From Alphaproteobacteria bacterium (GTDB taxonomy: Bacteria; Pseudomonadota; Alphaproteobacteria; Micavibrionales; UBA2020), in the NCBI GenBank assembly GCA_016124645.1, contig WGNE01000070.1:1-38603 (forward strand): a stretch of 38,603 bases of DNA, written 5' to 3'. The notes beneath the pieces are model-generated. The model saw only the letters and a program-made list of their open reading frames with translations. It was not told the DNA's origin and made no database searches. Each line of letters starts with the position of its first letter. The stretch's first letter is position 1. A program made the translations under genes and the position numbers. Below are positions 1 through 6,904 of this stretch, in pieces.

Positions 1-1
1 C

Positions 2-3000
2 GGCATCGAGCTCCTCTCCGCCTCGCTGTCGCAGAGCATCAGCAACAGCGGCACCATCTCGGGCGGCACACGCGGCTTCTTCATCACCAACGGCACGGTC
101 GGCGGCAACGTCGTCAACACCGGCAATATCAAGAACGACAACACGGGCATCGTCATTAACACCGGCGCGGTCGTGACAGGCGATGTGCGAAACGACGCGG
201 GCGGCACCATCAGCGCCGTCAACAACACGGCCATCGAGGTGACCGGCGGCACCGTCGGCGGCAACCTTTCCAACGGCGGCATCATCATGACCGCGAGCAA
301 GGGCATCAACCTCACCGCCTCGGGCAAGGTGTCGGGCGACCTGTCGAACAGCGGCACGATTTCCGCCAGCAAAATCGCCATCAACGTCGTCGCCGGCGGG
401 ACGGTGACCGGCGACATCAAGAACTCGGGCACACTGTCCGGCGGCTCCACCGGCATCAGCTTCCAATCCGCCGCCTCGTCAGCCAGCAGCATCCAGAACA
501 GCGGCACGATCAAGAACGAGAAAATCGGCATCTACCTCAAGACCGCAAGCTCTCTCTCCGGCGGCATCACCAACGCCACGGGCGGCGTCATCTCGGCGAG
601 CACGGCGGACATCGATATCCGGCAATCGACCGTCAACGGCTCCATCACCAACAACGGCACGCTTTCCGGCGCCAGCACCGGCATCCTGTTCAAAAGCGGC
701 TCCGCGGCGACCGGCATCCAGAACAGCGGCACCATCTCGGGCGGCGGCCACGGCATTGCCGTCAAAAACATCGGCTCCGCCACGCTGACCAGCGGCATCT
801 CCAACACCTCCACGGGCGCCATCACCGGCGTCAGCAGCGCCGGGATCTACGTCAAGAGCGCAAGCCTCACCGGCGGCATCACGAACGACGGCACGCTCAG
901 CGGCGGCGACTACGGCGTTTACCTCCTCGCGACCAGCTCCGTCGGCGGCAACCTGGCCAACAACGGCACGATCGAAAACGTGTCCACGGGCATCCGCGTC
1001 TATGGCGGTTCGAGCATCACCGGCGACCTCACCAACTCCGGCACGATCTCGGCCTCCACCGGCGGCATCGTCCTGAACAACTCTTCCATCGGCGGCACCA
1101 TCTCCAACAGCGGCACCATCAACGTCAGCGGTTCCTACGGCATCGCCCTCAATGCCGCCACGGCGACCAGCCTGCAGAACAGCGGCACCATCGAAAACGC
1201 GAGCACGGGCCTTTACGTCTATAACGTGAATTCCTTCTCCGGCGGCATCACCAACACGTCAACCGGCGTCATCACGAGCGGCAGCGACGGCATCAAAATC
1301 GCGAACAGCACGGTGAACGGCGCCATCACCAACGCCGCCGGCGGCACGGTTTCGGGCAGCAACACCGGTATCCACTTTGCGCTCACCAACATCATTAACG
1401 GCGCCGTCAGCAACAGCGGCCTCATCAAGGGCGGCTCCTACGGTATCAACAGCAGCACCCCCGGCGCCACCGCGCTGAAAAACGGCATCACCAACAACGC
1501 CGGCGGTACGATCTCGGGCGGTACGACGGCCATCAGGCTGGACGGCACGAACCTTTACGCCGCCGTCTCGAACAGCGGCACCATCACCGGCGCGAAGGGG
1601 ATTGCCCTGAACGGCACGCCGCTCTTTTTCGCCACCCCGGTCATCGTCAACAATGCCGGCGGCACGATCTCCGGCACAGGCGGCACCGCCATCTCCATCA
1701 ACAATATTTCCGACCCGACCCCGATTCTGGTCAACGGCGGCAGCATCATCGGCGATGTTACGGACACCTATCACTCGCTGTCCGGCTCCAGCCCGGTCGA
1801 GATCGCGGCGAATTTCACGACGCAGGGCAATTTCACGGTTTCCAACTTCACGGTGGACAGTGGCAAGACGCTGACGATCGGCTCCGCCGACACCATCACC
1901 GCCGACCAAGGTCTGACGCTGACGGGCGCGACGGTGAACGTCGGCGTGGACGGCACCGCCACCTTCGGCAAGATCGTGACCGGCGTCGCCCCTGACCTGA
2001 GCAGCACGACCATCACCGTCAACGTCGCCGCCTCCCCCACGCTGACGGACGGCGACGCGCTGAAGATCATCCAGGGCGGCGGCAACATCACCGGCGGCCC
2101 CGGCGACGTGACGCCGCAATCCGTCACCGACAACTCCCTGCTCTGGAGCTTCGCGATCGTCGAGGGGAACTACAACGCCCTAAGCTCGGACAGCGACCTC
2201 TACCTCGTCGTCAACGCGGCTGCCGGCGGCTGCGGCGGAATGACGACGACATCGGGCAACAATTCCGCCTGCACCGTCTTGCAGGCCAACAGCGGCACGG
2301 CCGATCCGCAGCTCTCGCAGGTCATCGCCAACGTCAACGGCGCTTCGACCAACCAGCAGCTGAACAACATCCTCTCCTCCACCCAGCCGGACGTGAACGG
2401 CAGCGGGCTGCAGCAGACCATCACCGTTTCCGACGACGCGCTCGACATCAACGGCACGCAGCTTGCCGACCTGCGCGACGGAAGCACGGGCATGGCCGCG
2501 GGCAATGGCGCGGCGGGCGGGATGAACGGGCTGCGCGGCTGGCTGCAGACCTTCGGGCAAGCCTCCCACCAGAACGCGCGCGGCGGCATCGCGGGCTATG
2601 ACGGCCACACGCTGGGACTCGCCGCCGGCATCGACAGCGGCCATAACCTCGACGGCAAGGTCGTCGGCTTCGCCTTCAGCTACGGCCACACCATGGTCGG
2701 CTCCGACAACGCCAACAGCACGGATACGGATATCGACAGCTACCAGCTTTCCACCTACGGCAGCTACGACCTGCCGGAAAACAGCTATGTGCAGGGCATG
2801 GCCGCGCTGGCATGGAACAACCTCGACACCACGCGCCACAACGTGGGCGGCGGCGGCGGGCCCACGGCGAAGGGCAGCTTCAGCTCCCGCCTGTTCAGCC
2901 TGCGCGGGGAATACGGGCGCGACTTCGCCTTCAAGGGCGCGACCGTCACGCCCAAGCTGACCGGCCACTGGACCTTCTACAACGCCGACAGCTACACCGA

Positions 3001-3367
3001 AACGGGCGCGGGCGGCGCGGACTTGCACGTCCATTACAAGAACTACAACATCCTCGAAATCGGCCCCGCCATCGCCGCGCGCTGGAAGCACAAATACGCG
3101 GACGGCTCGGAGCTGGTGCCGCAGCTGAGCATGGCGTATCGCTATGACCTCATCGGCGACAATATCGAGGCGTCCTCCAGCTTCACCGGCGGCACGGGCA
3201 CCGTGGCCAGCGTGGGCCCCAACCCCGCGCGCGGCAGGCTCAGCCTCGGCGCGAAGGCCACGCTGCTGACGGCTGACAACTGGTCGCTGACGGCGGATTA
3301 CGACTTCGACTATAAAACCGACTATACCTCGCACGCGGGCTATCTGCGGGCCGGGTACCAGTTCTGA
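2..3367 (+). CDS. Autotransporter (type Va), 5' truncated by window edge
   Basis: The frame is open from the first bases of the window to the stop at 3365-3367, so the start and signal peptide lie outside; at least 1121 residues are present. The passenger, up to about base 2500, is built of short degenerate repeats with cores such as N-S-G-T-I or N-N-G-T-I followed by G-I/G-V, rich in Gly, Asn, Ser and Thr, as expected of a surface beta-helix. A linker with two Cys (near 2231 and 2272) may form a small disulfide loop. From about 2530 the last ~278 residues read as an autotransporter beta-barrel (PF03797 type), with alternating aromatic and hydrophobic strands and a C-terminal Y-Q-F, the usual outer-membrane signature ending in Phe. 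Family role: the barrel inserts in the outer membrane and exposes the passenger. No protease triad is visible in the passenger, so adhesion or a structural role is more likely, but that is inference. Confidence 0.9.
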   Translation, partial: GIELLSASLSQSISNSGTISGGTRGFFITNGTVGGNVVNTGNIKNDNTGIVINTGAVVTGDVRNDAGGTISAVNNTAIEVTGGTVGGNLSNGGIIMTASKGINLTASGKVSGDLSNSGTISASKIAINVVAGGTVTGDIKNSGTLSGGSTGISFQSAASSASSIQNSGTIKNEKIGIYLKTASSLSGGITNATGGVISASTADIDIRQSTVNGSITNNGTLSGASTGILFKSGSAATGIQNSGTISGGGHGIAVKNIGSATLTSGISNTSTGAITGVSSAGIYVKSASLTGGITNDGTLSGGDYGVYLLATSSVGGNLANNGTIENVSTGIRVYGGSSITGDLTNSGTISASTGGIVLNNSSIGGTISNSGTINVSGSYGIALNAATATSLQNSGTIENASTGLYVYNVNSFSGGITNTSTGVITSGSDGIKIANSTVNGAITNAAGGTVSGSNTGIHFALTNIINGAVSNSGLIKGGSYGINSSTPGATALKNGITNNAGGTISGGTTAIRLDGTNLYAAVSNSGTITGAKGIALNGTPLFFATPVIVNNAGGTISGTGGTAISINNISDPTPILVNGGSIIGDVTDTYHSLSGSSPVEIAANFTTQGNFTVSNFTVDSGKTLTIGSADTITADQGLTLTGATVNVGVDGTATFGKIVTGVAPDLSSTTITVNVAASPTLTDGDALKIIQGGGNITGGPGDVTPQSVTDNSLLWSFAIVEGNYNALSSDSDLYLVVNAAAGGCGGMTTTSGNNSACTVLQANSGTADPQLSQVIANVNGASTNQQLNNILSSTQPDVNGSGLQQTITVSDDALDINGTQLADLRDGSTGMAAGNGAAGGMNGLRGWLQTFGQASHQNARGGIAGYDGHTLGLAAGIDSGHNLDGKVVGFAFSYGHTMVGSDNANSTDTDIDSYQLSTYGSYDLPENSYVQGMAALAWNNLDTTRHNVGGGGGPTAKGSFSSRLFSLRGEYGRDFAFKGATVTPKLTGHWTFYNADSYTETGAGGADLHVHYKNYNILEIGPAIAARWKHKYADGSELVPQLSMAYRYDLIGDNIEASSSFTGGTGTVASVGPNPARGRLSLGAKATLLTADNWSLTADYDFDYKTDYTSHAGYLRAGYQF

Positions 3368-3372
3368 CCGTC

Positions 3373-4236
3373 TTGGACGCACGCCGCATATTCACCGCGC
3401 TGGGCGCCCTGTTCCTCGCGCTGGCCATGGCGGCCTGTTCTTCCATTCCCACGCCGCAGGAGCGGGACGCGCTGGCGCAGGACATTGCGGCGCGCGGAAA
3501 CCTGCAGCGGCACGACATCGACACTTCAGTCTATCCCCTCGCCGCGTGGCAACGGCTGACCGCGCCCGGCAAGCCGCTGCGCGTCTATATAGAGGGCGAC
3601 GGTTTCGCCTGGCGCACCCGCCACGACCCCTCGCCCGACCCGACGCCGACCGACCCCGTCGCCCTGCGCCTTGCCGCGGCGGATGACGCGCCCAACGTCG
3701 CCTACCTCGCGCGGCCCTGCCAGTACCGGCGCGGCGGCGAGTGCAGCGTGGCGGACTGGACGGACGAGCGCTTCGCGCCGCGCATCATCGACAGCTATAA
3801 TCAGGCGCTGGACGCGCTGGCCGCATCGGCGCATTCTTCCGGGTTCGAGCTGGTCGGTTTTTCCGGCGGCGCGAATGTCGCGGGGCTGCTGGCGGCGCGG
3901 CGGCGCGACGTTCTGAACCTGCGCAGCGTGGCGGGCGATATCGACAACCGCGCCTTTCTGGACCTGCACCGCTTAAGCGCCATGCCCCGCTCGCTCGACA
4001 TGGCGGACGAGGCGCAAAAGCTTGCCGCCCTGCCGCAAATCCACTTCACGGGAGCCAAGGACCGCATCGTGCAGCGCGCCGTGGCCGATTCCTTCCGCGC
4101 CAAGGCGGGCGACGACAACTGCATCGCCGTGCGGGAAGTCGCGGGAGCCGAACATGAAAAGGGCTGGGTCGCGCAATGGCCGGAGCTGCTGCGCGCCGCG
4201 CCCGCCTGCAAGACAAGAGGAGAGAACGGGCGATGA
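3373..4236 (+). CDS. Putative lipoprotein with alpha/beta-hydrolase fold
   Basis: A 287-residue protein. The chosen TTG start at 3373 gives a complete lipoprotein signal: Arg-rich n-region, hydrophobic h-region and a box ending A-M-A-A-C with Cys22 as lipidation site; the first in-frame ATG lies inside that signal and would destroy it. The nucleophile elbow G-F-S-G-G (Ser164) followed by G-A-K-D (Asp230) and A-E-H (His261) fits a Ser-Asp-His hydrolase triad. Four Cys in the middle (C-Q-Y-R-R-G-G-E-C among them) may be disulfide-bonded. The gene starts 5 bases after the autotransporter stop and overlaps the next gene by 4 bases (ATGA), so it probably shares their transcript. Substrate is unknown; a periplasmic or outer-membrane esterase is the simplest reading. 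Confidence 0.75.
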   Translation: MDARRIFTALGALFLALAMAACSSIPTPQERDALAQDIAARGNLQRHDIDTSVYPLAAWQRLTAPGKPLRVYIEGDGFAWRTRHDPSPDPTPTDPVALRLAAADDAPNVAYLARPCQYRRGGECSVADWTDERFAPRIIDSYNQALDALAASAHSSGFELVGFSGGANVAGLLAARRRDVLNLRSVAGDIDNRAFLDLHRLSAMPRSLDMADEAQKLAALPQIHFTGAKDRIVQRAVADSFRAKAGDDNCIAVREVAGAEHEKGWVAQWPELLRAAPACKTRGENGR

Positions 4237-5036
4237 AAGACCATCTCGGCGTCTATTACGACATGACCAGCGATTTCCAGCAAGAGCAGTTCAACAGCCT
4301 GCGCGCGCTGATCGATGAAAAAATTCCCGACCGCGGCGACATCCGCACCCTGCTCGACATCGGCTCGGGCACCGGGGCGCGCACGAAGCAGTGCCTCGAC
4401 ATATTCACGGGCCTTGAAAAAGTGGCGACGGTGGAGCCTGACTGGGAGATGATCTCCGTCGCGCAGGAAAAATACGCCGATCCGCGCATCACCTTCCACA
4501 AGATGGGCGCGGAAGACGTCGCGCAGCTCGTGCCCGAGGGCGTGAAATACGACGCCGTCATCTCCAACTGGGCGCTGCACTGGGTGAAGGACAAGGAAAA
4601 GATGCTTGCCGGCATCAACGACATGACACCGCCCGGCGCGCGTCTCGTCTTCAGCAGCTGCGAGCGCCTGCCCGCGCTTTTGATGATGATCGACACCTAT
4701 GTGCGCAACGAGTTCCGCGTCCCGCCCGGCAATTCGCCTTATCACTTCCTGACCTTCGACGAGTGGAAAGACCTGCTGGAAAGGCACGGGTGGGAGATCG
4801 CCGCATCGAAAACCTATCCCGTCGCGCGCGAGCTGGACGACGCGAAAGAGTACCTCGACCACTGGTTCACGGCCTCCACCACCAAGTTCCTCTACGGCCG
4901 CCACATGGCGGAGCTGAACCCGCTGACCTATGAAGACCTGATCTGGATGATGAATCGCGCTTTTCCGTCAAGGCGTTACGAGGGCGGGCTCGCCTTTCAG
5001 GAAGACACGATGTTCGTCATTGCCCGAAAAAAGTGA
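4233..5036 (+). CDS. Class I SAM-dependent methyltransferase (BioC/Tam-like)
   Basis: A 267-residue protein starting at the ATG at 4233, which overlaps the previous stop (ATGA) and follows a purine-rich AAGAGGAGAG ribosome site; a longer frame from 4176 would run into the hydrolase gene. Motif I is L-L-D-I-G-S-G-T-G, the acidic residue after strand beta-2 is in V-E-P-D-W, and the segment S-N-W-A-L-H-W-V matches the motif typical of malonyl-ACP (BioC) and trans-aconitate (Tam) methyltransferases. No other biotin genes are nearby, so BioC itself is not supported. Small-molecule carboxyl or related methylation is the family expectation; the substrate is not known. No membrane segment is present, so it is cytoplasmic. 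Confidence 0.75.
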   Translation: MKDHLGVYYDMTSDFQQEQFNSLRALIDEKIPDRGDIRTLLDIGSGTGARTKQCLDIFTGLEKVATVEPDWEMISVAQEKYADPRITFHKMGAEDVAQLVPEGVKYDAVISNWALHWVKDKEKMLAGINDMTPPGARLVFSSCERLPALLMMIDTYVRNEFRVPPGNSPYHFLTFDEWKDLLERHGWEIAASKTYPVARELDDAKEYLDHWFTASTTKFLYGRHMAELNPLTYEDLIWMMNRAFPSRRYEGGLAFQEDTMFVIARKK

Positions 5037-5077
5037 CTGCGGTAAAATAGCATATTGCACGAATAACAAGGAGCCGC

Positions 5078-5503
5078 ATGATGATCCGCGCTTTTCTCGC
5101 CACCGCCCTTTTCGCCCTTTTGCTGATGCCCGCCCCCTCTCAGGCGCGCGTAATGATGGCCCAGCAGCGCGCCTTCTTCATCAACCTGAACGACGGCGAC
5201 ACGGTGACGAGCCCCGTGAACGTCAAGTTCGGCTCCACCGGCGTCACCATCGCCCCTGCGGGAACGGAAACGCCGGGCACCGGGCACTTCCACCTGCTCA
5301 TCGACGTCGCGCTCTCGCCCGGGCAGATGAAGCTGCCCATCCCTTCGGACGCGCAGCACATACACTACGGCAAGGGCCAGACGGAAGACACGGTCACGCT
5401 TTCTCCCGGCAAGCATACGCTGCAGCTTATCATCGGCGACGGCCACCACGTGCCGCTCGACCCGCCCGTCGTCTCGGACGTCATCACCGTCACGGTGAAG
5501 TAA
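5078..5503 (+). CDS. DUF4399 family exported protein
   Basis: A 141-residue protein with an N-terminal signal peptide (hydrophobic stretch followed by a cleavage region near P-A-P-S-Q-A-R). The mature part carries the hallmarks of DUF4399: D-G-D-T-V-T-S-P-V-N-V-K-F-G near its start, G-T-G-H-F-H-L-L-I-D in the middle, then H-Y-G-K-G-Q-T-E and P-G-K-H-T-L-Q-L. The conserved His residues could bind a metal, but that is inference. The start at 5078 sits 4 bases after AAGGAG. A second ATG follows directly at 5081. The next gene begins 3 bases after its stop, so the two are probably cotranscribed. Family function is unknown; a periplasmic location is expected. Confidence 0.8.
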   Translation: MMIRAFLATALFALLLMPAPSQARVMMAQQRAFFINLNDGDTVTSPVNVKFGSTGVTIAPAGTETPGTGHFHLLIDVALSPGQMKLPIPSDAQHIHYGKGQTEDTVTLSPGKHTLQLIIGDGHHVPLDPPVVSDVITVTVK

Positions 5504-5506
5504 GCC

Positions 5507-6808
5507 ATGGCACTCGATGACGAAAAGCTGCTCGACCTCGTCCAGCAACAGACGCTGAAATACTTCACGGATTTCGCGCACCCGGACAGCGGCATGGCGC
5601 GCGAGCGCACCAACAACATCGAGCAATACGGGCGCGACGCCGTCACCACCGGCGGCACGGGCTTCGGCATCATGGGCATCGTGGCCGGCGCGTCGCGCGG
5701 CTGGCTGACGCGCGAGGACGCCCGCGCCCGCATCGAGAAAATCACCGATTTCCTGACCGACAAGGCCGAAAGCTTCGACGGCGTCTTCCCCCACTTCCTC
5801 GACGGCACGACGGGCGAGACGCTGGACCTCATGGGGCCGAAGGACAACGGCTCGGACGTGGTCGAGACGTCGTTCCTCTTCATGGGGCTTTTGACGGCGC
5901 GGCAGTATTTCGACGGCGACGCGCCAGAAGAAACCCGCCTGCGCGATAAGATCAACAAGCTGTGGGAAGGCTGCGACTGGACGCGCCACGTCAAGCCCGG
6001 CGAGGACGCGCTGCGCTGGCACCGTGGCCCCGGGGGCGAATGGGACCTCAACCTGCCGCTGAAGGGCTGGAACGAGGGGCTGGTCACCTATCTGCTCGCC
6101 GCGTCCTCCCCCACCCATGCCGTTTCGGAGGCGCACTACAAGAAAGGCTGGGAAGGCGGCACGGAATACAAGAACGGCAAGAGTTACCACGGCATCGAGC
6201 TGCCGCTCGGCCCCGAAAAGGGCGGGCCGTTGTTCCTCTCGCAATATTCCTTCCTCGGCATCGATCCGCGCGGCCTGACCGACGGCAAGACGGATTTCCT
6301 GCAGCAGAACGTGAACCAGACCCTCATCAACCGCGCGCATTGCATCGACAATCCGCACGGGCACAAAGGCTACGGCGAAAACTGCTGGGGGCTGACGGCG
6401 AGCGACGACCCAAAAGGCTATGACGCGCATTCGCCGACCAACGACAACGGCACCATCTCCCCCACCGCCGCGCTTTCCGCCTTCCCCTATACGCCGAAAG
6501 AATCCATGGCCGCGCTGCGCCATTTCTTCGAGGACAGGGGCGACAAGATCTGGGGCGAATACGGCTTCGCCGACGCCTTCAACGACGGCGAGGACTGGCA
6601 GGCGAGAACCTGTCTTTCCATCGATCAGGGGCCGATCATCGCGATGATAGAGAACCACCGCTCCGGCCTTTTGTGGGATCTGTTCATGAGCTGCCCGGAA
6701 GTGAAGCTGGGGCTTGAAAAGCTGGGCATCGACAGCCCGCATCTCGCGCCCGGAAAGGCGCCCGCGCCCGCCAAGCCCGCACCTTTTAAAAAGCCCGGAC
6801 TTCCTTAA
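5507..6808 (+). CDS. PF10091 'glycoamylase' / GH144-like glycoside hydrolase
   Basis: A 433-residue protein resembling the family annotated as putative glucoamylase (PF10091), whose characterised members include GH144 endo-beta-1,2-glucanases and the C-terminal domain of cyclic beta-1,2-glucan synthases. Family-like stretches include L-K-Y-F-T-D-F-A-H-P-D-S-G-M-A near the N-terminus, V-T-T-G-G-T-G-F-G-I-M-G, V-E-T-S-F-L-F-M-G-L-L near residue 125, N-G-T-I-S-P-T-A-A-L-S-A-F-P in the C-terminal half, and D-Q-G-P-I-I-A-M-I-E-N-H. It likely forms an (alpha/alpha)6 barrel. Unusually for this family no signal peptide is visible, although the gene follows an exported DUF4399 protein by 3 bases; the tail is Pro/Ala/Lys-rich. 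Beta-1,2-glucan cleavage is inferred from family, not shown. Confidence 0.8.
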   Translation: MALDDEKLLDLVQQQTLKYFTDFAHPDSGMARERTNNIEQYGRDAVTTGGTGFGIMGIVAGASRGWLTREDARARIEKITDFLTDKAESFDGVFPHFLDGTTGETLDLMGPKDNGSDVVETSFLFMGLLTARQYFDGDAPEETRLRDKINKLWEGCDWTRHVKPGEDALRWHRGPGGEWDLNLPLKGWNEGLVTYLLAASSPTHAVSEAHYKKGWEGGTEYKNGKSYHGIELPLGPEKGGPLFLSQYSFLGIDPRGLTDGKTDFLQQNVNQTLINRAHCIDNPHGHKGYGENCWGLTASDDPKGYDAHSPTNDNGTISPTAALSAFPYTPKESMAALRHFFEDRGDKIWGEYGFADAFNDGEDWQARTCLSIDQGPIIAMIENHRSGLLWDLFMSCPEVKLGLEKLGIDSPHLAPGKAPAPAKPAPFKKPGLP

Positions 6809-6810
6809 GA

Positions 6811-6904
6811 AGAAAGTACCCTCACCCTGCCCTCTCCCTATGGGAGAGGGTAAAGCGCTGCGCTCCTTCCCCCTCTGGAAGAAGGTCGGGACGAGGGTAC
6901 TTTT
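6811..6904. repeat. Compound inverted repeat between convergent genes
   Basis: Outer arms are AAAGTACCCTC (6813-6823) and GAGGGTACTTT (6893-6903), a perfect 11-base inverted repeat. Inside lies a perfect 9-base hairpin, CCCTCTCCC (6830-6838) and GGGAGAGGG (6842-6850) with loop TAT, and a weaker CCTTCC/GGAAG pairing around 6865-6882. The whole could fold as a Y-shaped structure and ends in ACTTTTT, so it may end transcription of the glycoside hydrolase and face the M48 gene. The CCCTCTCCC-type core resembles dispersed intergenic palindromes seen in many Gram-negative genomes. Confidence 0.7.

Noticed and set aside
4233..5036. Assignment of the methyltransferase as BioC
   Set aside because: The S-N-W-A-L-H-W-V motif fits, but Tam and other families share it and no biotin genes are near.
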